64,000 nucleotides of DNA from Thermosynechococcus sp. CL-1. Its GTDB lineage: Bacteria; Cyanobacteriota; Cyanobacteriia; Thermosynechococcales; Thermosynechococcaceae. Positions 55,029-63,880 of this stretch are shown in pieces. The translations under genes were made by a program, and so were the position numbers. Where the stretch lies: contig NZ_CP040671.1 of assembly GCF_008386235.1 (NCBI RefSeq), positions 186,001 to 250,000 on the forward strand, written 5' to 3'. Numbering within the stretch: the first letter of the stretch is position 1; the number at the start of each line of letters is the position of its first letter. The notes under the pieces are model-generated. The model saw only the letters and a list, made by a program, of their open reading frames with translations, was not told where the DNA came from and did not search any database.

Positions 55029-55226
55029 TTAATAGGCAAGGGTTTCGAGAGCCTGACGCAGGTAAGCGGTAACGCAAGCATCCAGATCCGTAGGCTGCTC
55101 GACGACAACACTGGCCTGCTTTTCGCTCAGCCAACGCTGAAAACCTGAACTGTGGGCGATCGCCCGCTTCAGGGAGTTCCAAACCTCGGCGGAGGCTTGC
55201 GGATTGGGAACCGTAACGCTTTCCAT
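55029..55226 (-). CDS. small conserved protein of unknown function
   Basis: 65 residues from ATG 55226 (MESVTVPNPQASAEVWNSLK), with AGGAGAG eight bases upstream. Soluble and helical, with a tryptophan-containing N-terminal half and C-terminal CVTAYLRQALETLAY. A longer frame to 55268 is not supported by the ribosome binding site. Own terminator at 54931-54961. No function known. Confidence 0.7.
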   Translation of the reverse strand: MESVTVPNPQASAEVWNSLKRAIAHSSGFQRWLSEKQASVVVEQPTDLDACVTAYLRQALETLAY

Positions 55227-55346
55227 AGATACTCTCCTAGTCGGTTTGGAGTGAGGGCAAGGATTCACCTATGGTTCTACGATAGCGTAGGAAACTCCCC
55301 CCGTCTGTATGCCATGTTACGATTTATTTCACAATTGGCTCACAAA

Positions 55347-56165
55347 TCAGAAAAAGACACGGTGTTGCAAGCAGGGCATTTGTTGACGCACTTGCTCAAG
55401 GCGGCTAGGTTCAATGGCTGCAATGGCGAGGCCGGGGCGATCGCCGGCATCCGCCAAAATGGTTCCCCAAGGGTCCACAATCATGGCATGGCCATGGGTT
55501 TGCCGCCGCGCATAGTGAATTCCCGTCTGAGCCGGTGCAATCACGTAGCAGGTATTTTCAATGGCCCGTGCTTGCAGGAGAACTTGCCAGTGATCCTTAC
55601 CCGTGAAGGCGGTAAAGGCCGCCGGCACAAAAAGCACCGTTGCCCCTGCTTGGGAGAGCGCGCGGTAGAGTTCTGGAAAGCGAACATCGTAGCACACCGA
55701 CAAGCCGATATTCCCCAAATCCTTACTGGGATAGACAGAGGGTAACTGCCGTCCCGCTAGCACTGTGCCCGATTCGTGGTAGATATTGCCATCGGGCAAA
55801 TCGACATCAAATAAATGCACCTTTTGGTAGCGGCTCAATTCTTCTCCGCTAGGACCAATGAGGACTGCTGTGTTATAGACTTTGCCTGCAGTTGCTGGTA
55901 CTGGGTAGCCACCCCCCACTAAGGTAATCTGAAATCGCTGCGCCATGCGTTTCAAAAAAGCCTCAGTCCGCTCAGCGATTGTTGCCGCTTGGGCGACCTT
56001 CTCCCGGTCATCGCCAAGAAAGGAAAAATTTTCTGGCAACCCTACAAGTTCTGCACCCCGTCTCACTGCCAGTTCAATCAATTCCTCTGCCTGTGCCAGA
56101 TTTGCCTCAAGATTCGGTTGGCTCGTCATTTGTACTGCGGCAGCGAGATAGGATTTCATGCCCAT
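55347..56165 (-). CDS. carbon-nitrogen hydrolase (Nit/omega-amidase family)
   Basis: 272 residues with the nitrilase-superfamily triad in place: Glu of [10 protein letters not shown], Lys of YQKVHLFDV and Cys of [14 protein letters not shown]. The sequence is closest in feel to Nit1/Nit2-type enzymes (deaminated glutathione amidase or omega-amidase), which would repair side products of glutamine and glutathione metabolism. Exact substrate uncertain. Start ATG 56165 or 56159. Confidence 0.87.
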   Translation of the reverse strand: MGMKSYLAAAVQMTSQPNLEANLAQAEELIELAVRRGAELVGLPENFSFLGDDREKVAQAATIAERTEAFLKRMAQRFQITLVGGGYPVPATAGKVYNTAVLIGPSGEELSRYQKVHLFDVDLPDGNIYHESGTVLAGRQLPSVYPSKDLGNIGLSVCYDVRFPELYRALSQAGATVLFVPAAFTAFTGKDHWQVLLQARAIENTCYVIAPAQTGIHYARRQTHGHAMIVDPWGTILADAGDRPGLAIAAIEPSRLEQVRQQMPCLQHRVFF

Positions 56166-56219
56166 TGAAAAAAAGACAGCAATCCCTCATTCTATCGTCG
56201 CAATCTGCCTAGGGCAAGT

Positions 56220-56417
56220 CTAGCGAGAACGCAGGTTCCGGAAGATCGGATTGCGTTGGGTCGGGAGCTGATGCTCATGGGCAGTGCGGTATGCCCAAAA
56301 GACATAGCCGGCAATAAAGAGGTTCAACAGCACGACTAGCAGTAGCTTGGTACCACTAATGGGATGCAAGCGCGGCGTTTTTTGCCGTGTTTTTTGGGGT
56401 AGGAATTGAACGGCCAT
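56220..56417 (-). CDS. small single-helix membrane protein
   Basis: 65 residues: basic N-terminus (MAVQFLPQKTRQKTPRLHP), one membrane helix (about 25-43, LLLVVLLNLFIAGYVFWAY) and a basic C-terminal tail. Typical of small cyanobacterial thylakoid or plasma membrane proteins. No family recognised. It is 54 bases upstream of the Nit-family gene on the same strand. Confidence 0.6.
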   Translation of the reverse strand: MAVQFLPQKTRQKTPRLHPISGTKLLLVVLLNLFIAGYVFWAYRTAHEHQLPTQRNPIFRNLRSR

Positions 56418-56861
56418 GGCTGCTCTCAGAACGCAACAGTTCCAGAGTCCACCATCATTAGTCGTTGTTCACTCTCAATTTGTCTTCTCTGGCCAATAAT
56501 GGCGACGTTCCGGTTGCCCCTACTATAGATCGCTGCCCCATTCGCCACCCAGCATCTGAAATGTTTTTTAATGCCTGGTCACAAAACTACACTATCGCTC
56601 AGACGCCCCCAACATACCCCTAAAAAGCCATCCGCCCCCAAGGAAGGCCTTAGGAGCGGTCTGGTGGTTATCGTGGGTATCAACTGCTAGGAGAAGTGGC
56701 CTCCTAGGTGTGATTTCAAATCAACAGATGGAGAACAACTCTTCCCTAGAGCTGAGCTACTCCAAAACGACGACCCAAGCGCTTACTACTATCTGCCATG
56801 GGCATCACCTCCATCTCCCTGAACGGTAATTTGCAAAACAGCTGGCTTTAAGATAGCACAC
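56418..56861. other. 444-base region between the 65-aa gene and queA
   Basis: Contains a 17-codon open frame with a strong ribosome binding site (56746-56799, minus), a 7-bp hairpin CTAGGAG / CTCCTAG (56687-56707) and a compact palindrome TGATTT-C-AAATCA (56711-56723). It resembles a leader or small RNA gene on the minus strand. A tRNA-like TAGCTCAG stretch was checked and rejected. No other gene seen. Confidence 0.55.
56746..56799 (-). CDS. possible 17-residue peptide (leader or small protein)
   Basis: ATG 56799 to TAG 56746, product MADSSKRLGRRFGVAQL. The nine bases GGAGGTGAT (plus 56804-56812), four bases before the ATG, match the complement of the 16S rRNA 3' end perfectly, which is rare by chance. 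The peptide is basic. It lies downstream of queA on the same strand and is followed by hairpins at 56687-56723, as in a leader peptide arrangement, but the next gene is 330 bases away. Confidence 0.4.
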   Translation of the reverse strand: MADSSKRLGRRFGVAQL

Positions 56862-57926
56862 TCAAACGGTATTGTGGCAAGCGCTGGGCAAAATGAGCAT
56901 GGCATCGCCAAAGGAATAGAAGCGGTACTGGCGATCGATGGCCTGTTGGTACAACTGAAGCAACCGTTTGCGACCAATAAAAGCACTGACGAGCATCATC
57001 AAGCTAGAGCGGGGCAGATGAAAGTTGGTAATGAAGCCCTCGACTATCTTGGGCTGATACCCCGGATAGATATAGAGATCACTCTTGCCACAAAAGGGCT
57101 GAAGGGTGCCGGATTGGGCTGCCGTTTCTAGGGAGCGAATAACGGTGGTGCCGACGGCAATAATCCGTCCTCCGGCAGCTTTGGCGGCCTGAATCCGCTC
57201 GACGGTAGCAGCCGGTACCTCAATCCATTCTTCGTGGAGATGGTGATGGCGAATATCGCTGGCCTCCACAGGACGAAAGGTGCCAATGCCCACGTGGAGC
57301 GTCAAAAAACAATGATCAATGCCGTGATAGGCCAACTTACTCAAGAGTTCGGGGGTAAAGTGCAAGCCAGCGGTTGGCGCAGCCACAGCACCGGGACGGC
57401 GAGCATAGACGGTTTGGTATTGTTCAGTATCTTCAATGGGGTTGTCAATGTAGGGAGGTAAGGGCACTTCCCCTAGGTGATCAAGATAGGACCACAGGCG
57501 ATCGCCCGCGGGTAAGTCGAATTCAATCACCCGGCCTCGGGTCTCCTCATCAATGGCCTGTACCGTTGCTTGCAGTGTGCCGATTTGAATCACCGCCCCA
57601 GGGCGCAATTTTCGACCGGGCTTGACCAAGGCCAACCACTGGCGATCGCTCAATTCTTCGAGGAGAAACACCTCCACGGTGCGGCCAGAGCCGCCGATTT
57701 TTTGACCGATCAGCCGTGCCGGAATCACCCGTGTATCATTGAGTACTAGCAAATCCCCCGGTTGCAGCAGTTGCGGTAGCTCATAGAAGTAGTGATCGGT
57801 AGCAGTGTCCCGTGCCACCACCATCAGGCGGGAATGATCGCGGGGAGAAACGGGCTGTTGGGCAATCCGTTCCGGAGGCAGGTGATAGTCGTAGGCGTCG
57901 AGGGAAAAATCGTCAGAACTCGGCAT
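56862..57926 (-). CDS. queA: S-adenosylmethionine:tRNA ribosyltransferase-isomerase
   Basis: Transfers the ribosyl part of SAM to preQ1 in tRNA to make epoxyqueuosine. 354 residues from ATG 57926 (MPSSDDFSLDAYDYHLPPERIAQ in parts), with RDHSRLMVV, VLNDTRVIPARL, PGAVAAPTAGLHFTPELL and TNFHLPRSSLMMLVSAF. All family blocks present. The start codon overlaps the PP2C stop as TAATG, so translation is coupled to the phosphatase gene. The open frame extends further upstream but is not family-like. Confidence 0.95.
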   Translation of the reverse strand: MPSSDDFSLDAYDYHLPPERIAQQPVSPRDHSRLMVVARDTATDHYFYELPQLLQPGDLLVLNDTRVIPARLIGQKIGGSGRTVEVFLLEELSDRQWLALVKPGRKLRPGAVIQIGTLQATVQAIDEETRGRVIEFDLPAGDRLWSYLDHLGEVPLPPYIDNPIEDTEQYQTVYARRPGAVAAPTAGLHFTPELLSKLAYHGIDHCFLTLHVGIGTFRPVEASDIRHHHLHEEWIEVPAATVERIQAAKAAGGRIIAVGTTVIRSLETAAQSGTLQPFCGKSDLYIYPGYQPKIVEGFITNFHLPRSSLMMLVSAFIGRKRLLQLYQQAIDRQYRFYSFGDAMLILPSACHNTV

Positions 57927-59797
57927 TATTGGGGTGGGGTCAACGGTGAGGGGGATGGCTCTACCACAGAGCGATTCATAGAAGTCATCACAGCCAGAAA
58001 GCCAAGGGCAGCGGTGGCAACGCCCACAGCCACCAGCAGTAGCAGCCACGCTTGGGAACGAGACCTTTGGGCTGGCGGCGGTTTAGGTTGGGGTTGAGGG
58101 GGTTCCACAATCTGGGAAACCGTCAGGTCGAGATCCGCTGGATCGGGTGGGGGGACGTAGCCCATTGTAATGTCTGTCACCTCTGGCAACTCCCCTTGAC
58201 AAACAATATCGCTGTAGTCCAAGTCAATGACACCCGCTGCATTCTTCACCCGACAGTGAATGAGCACCACCGTCACATTGTCATGGCCATTGAGGCGATT
58301 GGCAAGATCAATGAGTTGTTCAGCCGCAGCAGTGAGGGCAAGCTGACCTTGGAGCACAGGCAGGAGGTACTGTGGCCAGTAGGTTTCGACACGATTAAAA
58401 TCACTGAGGCCGTCGGAACACAGCAAAAGAATTCCCTCTTCATCCAGCAAAAAGCGTTCTACTGTGGGGTGCAGATGCTGGGAGGGTGCCATCCCCAACG
58501 CTTGCACCAAGGAACCACCGTAGGGCAGCTCAAGGGCTTGATGGTAGGTACTCATCCCCAAGCGCACATCACGGCTGGCCACATCGTCATCGAGGGTGAG
58601 CTGGTAGCAGCCCCAGCGGTTGATCCAGTAGGCGCGGCTATCGCCAATGTGGGCAAGGTAAAGATGGGCGTGTTCCATCAGGGCACCGACAACTGTGGTT
58701 CCCATGCGCTGGCGTTCGTGGCGCTGCTCTGTATCGTTGCGTTGATTGATTGCATCATTGGTGCGGCGAATAGCGGTTTGAATCGCCTGTTCAACTGTAG
58801 CAGGGGACATCTCCAGCAGCTTGAGGGGGGTTAGCGTCTCCTCCAGAATGTCAATGGCCAAACCGGAAGCGACATCGCCCCCTTCATGCCCCCCGACGCC
58901 ATCACACACGAGGGCGAGCACCTGTGATTGGCTCGTGAGATCGCGCTCTGGAAAGCATTTGTCCTCATTGCGTGTCCGACTAGGCCCTTGGTCGGAGCGG
59001 CTGGCAATATCGTAGTGGTACTCATAACCAAGGTGATCGAGGGCCTGTTGAAAGAGGGTCTCTAGGGTGTCACGAATAAATTCAGGGGTGGTTTCCTGAG
59101 GATCCTGCATGTGTTGACACAGGATCGTGAAGGCCTGCTGAAAGTTTTCCCCTTGGTCGCTAAAACTGAAATGGGTTTGCCAGAATTTGCCAAGGTCAGC
59201 CAAGGTGGGATTATGGCCTGCTTGCAGTTGCAGCAGCCGCACAAGGGATCCCTCGGCCCGCAAAAGCTGGGGATTGAGCAGTGTGAGAGCCACATTTTCT
59301 GCCACTAAGGCTGGCCAAAGGGAGATGATTTGCCACAACCAGTTGAGGCGGCGCACTAAATTGGCTTTCTCCCAGATGGTGGTGAGGGGAGCGGCATGGG
59401 TGAGACCGGGGGCAACTTTGGCATCGGCAATGTCAATGCAACTGACGGGGGCATGCTCAAGGAGCAACAGTTCTCCTTCAGGGAGGGAAAGGGCGCCAAA
59501 TAATTCCGGGACATGGGGACGCTTGGGAAAGAGGCGCAGATAGGGACGGTAGAGCTGGGAGGTGTTGTCCACACTGGGCGCTGGCTCCCCCGGCAATAGG
59601 TCTAAGAGCAAGTGTTTGCCTTGCACTAGATAGCGATCGCCCACTAGCTCACCCACCCTGTAGGGATCCAAACCAGAACCGATCGCCCACAGATAGCGCT
59701 TCAGGAGTGGCACCTGACAGTGGCAACACTCAACTTGGTGAATAGAATTTGCAGTGCCACACTCCGGGCAAATGAGATTAGGCGCAGGTGGATTCAT
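57926..59797 (-). CDS. PP2C-type protein phosphatase with zinc ribbon and C-terminal membrane anchor
   Basis: 623 residues from ATG 59797. The N-terminal zinc ribbon (CPECGTANSIHQVECCHC, about 10-28) is followed by a region of about 220 residues resembling an inactive kinase-like fold. Then comes a PP2C domain (about 265-510) with RSDQGPSRTRNEDK, CDGVGGHEGGDVAS, HIGDSRAYWI, LLCSDGLSDF and GHDNVTVVLI, so the metal-binding aspartates are present. A proline-rich linker and a C-terminal membrane helix (AWLLLLVAVGVATAALGFL) follow. Likely a Ser/Thr phosphatase tethered to the membrane. Overlaps queA by one base. Confidence 0.9.
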   Translation of the reverse strand: MNPPAPNLICPECGTANSIHQVECCHCQVPLLKRYLWAIGSGLDPYRVGELVGDRYLVQGKHLLLDLLPGEPAPSVDNTSQLYRPYLRLFPKRPHVPELFGALSLPEGELLLLEHAPVSCIDIADAKVAPGLTHAAPLTTIWEKANLVRRLNWLWQIISLWPALVAENVALTLLNPQLLRAEGSLVRLLQLQAGHNPTLADLGKFWQTHFSFSDQGENFQQAFTILCQHMQDPQETTPEFIRDTLETLFQQALDHLGYEYHYDIASRSDQGPSRTRNEDKCFPERDLTSQSQVLALVCDGVGGHEGGDVASGLAIDILEETLTPLKLLEMSPATVEQAIQTAIRRTNDAINQRNDTEQRHERQRMGTTVVGALMEHAHLYLAHIGDSRAYWINRWGCYQLTLDDDVASRDVRLGMSTYHQALELPYGGSLVQALGMAPSQHLHPTVERFLLDEEGILLLCSDGLSDFNRVETYWPQYLLPVLQGQLALTAAAEQLIDLANRLNGHDNVTVVLIHCRVKNAAGVIDLDYSDIVCQGELPEVTDITMGYVPPPDPADLDLTVSQIVEPPQPQPKPPPAQRSRSQAWLLLLVAVGVATAALGFLAVMTSMNRSVVEPSPSPLTPPQ

Positions 59798-60247
59798 CGC
59801 TTCAATCCTGAGATGGCTGCCGCAGTCACAATCACCCGCAGCAGGTACGCACAACGTCTCTGATCCAGTAATTCGCTAGTCCATAGCAGCAGCGAATAGA
59901 ATACATTCAATTCCCTATCCTAGCTTTTCTCCTGTAACAGCGGAATATCCCAGTGACAGCCCTTTGGCGATGGATCGAACACACTCAAAACTGTGAAAGC
60001 CCCTACAGAAGAGACTCACATCCCCTATCCCATATTTTAGACAAGGGCTTATTCAACCCTGTCAACATCCCTGATGTTGCCACGAACTATCAAGATAGAA
60101 TTAGAATAACTAATTCGGGGTAAAAAGGATCACAATTAGTGATACAAACTTTTGTAAGTCTTATTTTTATTTGCCAGAACGATTAAAAACGATAGACGCA
60201 ACTTTAGACATCATTTTAACAGTATATCTTGGCGAAAGAGGGGCACT
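59798..60247. other. 450-base divergent region between PP2C and GGDEF genes
   Basis: Holds element B (59958-60049) and, nearer to 60248, AT-rich sequence with promoter-like hexamers but no clear consensus pair. An open frame continues upstream of the PP2C start to 59854 but is cysteine-rich and not family-like. No other coding signal. Confidence 0.6.
59958..60049 (+). ncRNA. conserved structured element, copy B, upstream of CBS-GGDEF gene
   Basis: About 92 bases closed by a perfect stem AGCCCTT (59958-59964) / AAGGGCT (60043-60049). GATCGAACAC (59973-59982) and AAAGCCCC (59996-60003) sit at the same distances from the 5' stem as in copy A. Between them CACA / TGTG could form a small hairpin in this copy only. 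It lies about 200 bases before the 772-aa GGDEF gene. Confidence 0.55.
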
Positions 60248-62566
60248 ATGGAGCAATTGAATTCAGGCTTAAATTTGCAAGCCTTGGTACAGGCTCAGTT
60301 AGTGACGATCGCTCCAAGGGGTTCCTTCAATGAGATTCTCCAAGGATTACAAAGCAACCAAGGATTGGGTTTAGTCGTCGAAGAGCAGGGACAGTTTCGG
60401 GGCTTGATCACCCAACGGGAAGTGATCCGTGCCCTTGGTAAGGGTTACTCGCCACAGGCGATCACGGCTGCCCAGATCATGCTGCCATCGGATTATTGCC
60501 TGCGCCTCAGTGATCTCGATGATCCGCTAGCGGTTTTAGGGCGTTTTCGCTACTTGGGCGTGGATGCCCTTGCCGTGGTCAATGAATCGGGACGGGTGGA
60601 AGGACTGCTGACTCGCCAAGCCTTTCGGGAGAGCCTGCGCCCTGTGGATCTCCTGCGAATTAAACGGGTGGCGGAGGTGATGGTACCCGATGTGGCTACC
60701 ATTGCGGCGGAAGCTTCGCTACAGGAGGCCGCTGTCCTGATGACCGAACGGGGGGTCACCAGTTTAGTGGTTCCTGAGGCATCCGCCTCGGGTGTGCTGC
60801 CGCGCGGCATTATTACGGAAAAGGATATTTTTGAGGCACTGCAGGGCCAAGGGGGAGTGCTCACAGGAACCGTTGGCAGTATTATGTCCCAACCCGTGCT
60901 GACCGTGAAGCCCGATCAAAGTTTGTGGCAGGTGAATCATTTCCTCAAGGAGCACCAAGTGCGGCGGGTGGTGGTCGTGGATGAGACAGGTCAACTGGTG
61001 GGGATTGTGACCCAAAGTAATCTTTTGGCGGCCATTGACATTACGGAAGCTCAAGGGGTGATTCAGGTGCTAACCCAAGAGCTCAATAAGGCCACGGCGG
61101 AACTGCGCTGGCAACTGTCACGGCAACAGGCGATTACGGTGGCGATTACGGAGAGCGAACAGCGCTATAACACTCTGATTAGTCATTTGCCCGTTGCGAT
61201 CTATCGGCGCGATCGCGATCGCCTGTGGCGGTTTAGCTATGTTAGCGATCAGATTTATCACCTCACGGGTTACTTTCCCCAAGATTTACCGGATCTGCGC
61301 CAGATTATCCCAGCGCCGGATTTGGCCTTGGCGGAACGGGATATTGAACAGGCGATTCGGCAGCAGCGTGCCTACAGTACCACCTATCGCATTCAACACC
61401 GCGATGGTTGTTTCCGCTGGTTGAGCGATCGCGGCCAGCTTGACCCCCACAGTCACATGCTCCATGGCGTTCTTTTGGATGTCTCGGAGCAACAGCGCAC
61501 AGAAGAGCGGCTGAAAACTGCCCTAGAGCGGGAAATGATTGTCAGCACGATCATTCAGGATATTCGCCAGTCGATTCGCTTAGAGGACATTTTGCAGCGG
61601 GCGGTAACCAGTATTCAACAACTGCTTTTGAGCGATCGCGTGCTGATTTACCGCTTTTTAGCCGATGGCAGTGGCGTTGTGGAAGTGGAAGCCACCACCT
61701 CGCCGCAGTATTCAATCCTAGGTCAAGTGATTCACGATCCCTGTTTTAGTAAAGAGACAGCGCAGCGGTTTCTGGAAGGACGCACTGTGACCATTAGCGA
61801 TGTCAATCAAGCGCAATTACAGGATTGCTATCGTGAGCTCCTAAGTAGCTTGCAAGTTCAGGCCAATCTAGTAGTGCCCCTGCTGCAAGGGCATGACCTG
61901 TGGGGACTGCTGATTGCTCACCAGTGTCGTGGCCCTCGCCTCTGGCAGCGGGAGGAGTTGTTCCTACTGCAACGGATTGCTGAACCCCTAACAGTGGCAC
62001 TGCAGCAGGCGGAGATGTATGCCGCGTTGGAAACTGCCAATGCCAATCTGCAGCAGATGGTGTACATTGACAGTCTGACGGATATTGGCAATCGCCGCTG
62101 TTTTGATGAACTCTTTGCGAAGGAGTGGCGGCGCTGTCAACGGGAGCAACAACCGTTAAGTTTAGTGATGCTGGATATTGATTGCTTCAAAGCCTACAAC
62201 GATCACTACGGCCATTTGCGGGGAGATCAAATTCTCAAGCGGGTAGCGGAAATTTTAGAAAGCCATCTGCAGCGGGCAGGAGATTTGGCCACGCGCTTTG
62301 GTGGGGAAGAGTTTGCCCTGCTGCTGCCCAGTACCGACCAAGGGGGAGCCATCCATATTGTTGAGAAGATTCAGGCAGCGCTGGCGGAGGCTAATATCAC
62401 CCATGCTAAAAGTACCGTTGGGCCAAAGCTAACGGCAAGTTTTGGCATTGCGACAACTATACCCACCCCTGACCATCCTCCAACAATGTTGTTGAGTCTC
62501 GCGGATCAGTGCCTGTATGAAGCAAAAGCCCTAGGGCGCGATCGCTGGGTGGCCAAGGAGCTATAG
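60248..62566 (+). CDS. CBS-PAS-GAF diguanylate cyclase
   Basis: 772 residues, soluble. Four CBS motifs (about 15-270), a coiled segment, PAS (about 300-410), GAF (about 425-590; LLSDRVLIYRFLADGSG, NLVVPLLQGHDLWGLLIAHQ) and a GGDEF domain (about 605-770) with an active-type motif FGGEEFALLLPS. An RxxD product-inhibition site (RAGD) lies exactly five residues before it. It should therefore synthesise c-di-GMP, possibly under control of adenine nucleotides bound at CBS and a GAF ligand or bilin. ATG 60248 has AGAGGGG upstream. Its TAG lies in CTATAG, shared with the convergent kinase gene. Confidence 0.93.
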   Translation: MEQLNSGLNLQALVQAQLVTIAPRGSFNEILQGLQSNQGLGLVVEEQGQFRGLITQREVIRALGKGYSPQAITAAQIMLPSDYCLRLSDLDDPLAVLGRFRYLGVDALAVVNESGRVEGLLTRQAFRESLRPVDLLRIKRVAEVMVPDVATIAAEASLQEAAVLMTERGVTSLVVPEASASGVLPRGIITEKDIFEALQGQGGVLTGTVGSIMSQPVLTVKPDQSLWQVNHFLKEHQVRRVVVVDETGQLVGIVTQSNLLAAIDITEAQGVIQVLTQELNKATAELRWQLSRQQAITVAITESEQRYNTLISHLPVAIYRRDRDRLWRFSYVSDQIYHLTGYFPQDLPDLRQIIPAPDLALAERDIEQAIRQQRAYSTTYRIQHRDGCFRWLSDRGQLDPHSHMLHGVLLDVSEQQRTEERLKTALEREMIVSTIIQDIRQSIRLEDILQRAVTSIQQLLLSDRVLIYRFLADGSGVVEVEATTSPQYSILGQVIHDPCFSKETAQRFLEGRTVTISDVNQAQLQDCYRELLSSLQVQANLVVPLLQGHDLWGLLIAHQCRGPRLWQREELFLLQRIAEPLTVALQQAEMYAALETANANLQQMVYIDSLTDIGNRRCFDELFAKEWRRCQREQQPLSLVMLDIDCFKAYNDHYGHLRGDQILKRVAEILESHLQRAGDLATRFGGEEFALLLPSTDQGGAIHIVEKIQAALAEANITHAKSTVGPKLTASFGIATTIPTPDHPPTMLLSLADQCLYEAKALGRDRWVAKEL

Positions 62567-63823
62567 TGCAGTTAAGGGCAGGTAAATTCGCAGCCACGCT
62601 CCCCCATAGTCAGGATGATTGGCAGCCTGCATGTAGCCGCCATGGCATTCAACAATTTGGCGGGCAATGGCCAATCCCAAACCGCTACCGCTACCGACGG
62701 GGGGCATCCGCCCTTCAGAATCGGTGGGAATGACAAAGCGATGCCGCCGGGCTTGGGCCCGATAAAACCGCTCAAACACATAGGGCAAGTCCTTGGGGGG
62801 AAAGCCACTGCCGCTATCAATGACTTCGAGACACAGATAGCCCCCCTCGCGATCGCTCAGCAGCCGCGTCAGCACTTGACCACCCACAGGGCCGTATTTA
62901 ATGGCGTTGTCGTAAAGATTGACCAGGAGCCGAAACAGTTGCGATTCATTGCCGCAGTAGGAAAATTGCTCTGGGCCTGTGTACTCGTGGTGAATGTTTT
63001 TAGCCGCAGCGAGGGGGGCGAGGGATTGCCACGCAGTATCAATGAGTTGGACAAGGTCAAGGGGATGCCGCTCAAGGCTATCGGCGGGAGTGTGACTCAG
63101 GCGGTTTAACTCTAGGAGTTCTTGAACAAGGAGGCTGAGGCGAATAATTTCCTCAAGGAGGCGATCGACCCAATCCCGTAAGGACTCCGGTACCCGTTGT
63201 TGTAGGGTTTCAGTCACCAAGCGCAGGGAGGTCAAGGGGGTTTTCAGTTCATGGGCGACATCCGCTGCCCAGCGATCGCGCTCATCCCGCAGCCGCACCA
63301 CCTCTTCGCAGTCCTCAATAAATACACCCACATGCCCCTCGCCAAGGCAGAGTCCCCGTGCCCGCAGGGGTTTGCGCTTGGTTTGCCCCGTCGGTGTGAG
63401 GTAGGCATAGAGCCATTCTTGCTCCCGCATCGTTTCCTCTTGGCGCACCTCTTCGATGAGACAGTCCAATTCATAGGAGCGCACCAATTCCAAAAAAAGG
63501 CGGCCTTCGGCATGCCCTAAACCAAGGAGCAATCGCGCTGCCTCGTTACAGCAGACCACGCAATTGGTCTCATCCACCTCCAAATAGGCAATGGGGGCAT
63601 ATTCAAGGAGCGTTTGACAGCGCAACATTTTCTGACGGCAGCGTTCCTGTTCCTGAAGCTGGTGGCTGAGTAGGGTTCGCAAGCGTTGCCACGGTGAGGA
63701 TTTGAAGGGGCGAGCCGCGTACTGCTCAAGGAGCGTCTCCAAAGCGTGTCGCACTTGCTGCCACTGCCAGAACCAGACCATTAGCCCCAACAGCAGGCCA
63801 ACCCCAAAAAAGATCAACTCCAT
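62561..63823 (-). CDS. sphS: PhoR/SphS-type sensor histidine kinase
   Basis: 420 residues: a single N-terminal membrane helix (ELIFFGVGLLLGLMVWFWQW), a PAS domain (about 68-180; EYAPIAYLEVDETNCVVCCNEAARLLLG in parts), H-box VAHELKTPLTSLRLVTETLQ, N-box LLVNLYDNAIKYGP, DSGSGFPPKDL and GSGLGLAIARQIV. The architecture fits SphS, the phosphate starvation sensor of cyanobacteria, but its partner sphR is not in the window, so the symbol is provisional. Minus strand, divergent from the ABC ATPase gene. Confidence 0.8.
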   Translation of the reverse strand: MELIFFGVGLLLGLMVWFWQWQQVRHALETLLEQYAARPFKSSPWQRLRTLLSHQLQEQERCRQKMLRCQTLLEYAPIAYLEVDETNCVVCCNEAARLLLGLGHAEGRLFLELVRSYELDCLIEEVRQEETMREQEWLYAYLTPTGQTKRKPLRARGLCLGEGHVGVFIEDCEEVVRLRDERDRWAADVAHELKTPLTSLRLVTETLQQRVPESLRDWVDRLLEEIIRLSLLVQELLELNRLSHTPADSLERHPLDLVQLIDTAWQSLAPLAAAKNIHHEYTGPEQFSYCGNESQLFRLLVNLYDNAIKYGPVGGQVLTRLLSDREGGYLCLEVIDSGSGFPPKDLPYVFERFYRAQARRHRFVIPTDSEGRMPPVGSGSGLGLAIARQIVECHGGYMQAANHPDYGGAWLRIYLPLTAL

Positions 63824-63880
63824 GCCTAAGTGCCAGAATCGCCTCTATTCTAGGATTATTCCGAGTTGGTTTGCCCTGTG

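Noticed and set aside
56710-56770. tRNA-like stretch on the minus strand (TAGCTCAG followed by a GAG-containing loop)
   Set aside because: The D-arm can be drawn, but no 5-bp anticodon stem, no GGTTCRA-type T-arm and no complementary acceptor ends exist. The TAGCTCAG bases are also the end of the 17-codon frame.
59798-59854. N-terminal extension of the PP2C frame to 59854
   Set aside because: The added residues are cysteine/glycine-rich, and the internal ATG at 59797 directly precedes the zinc ribbon.
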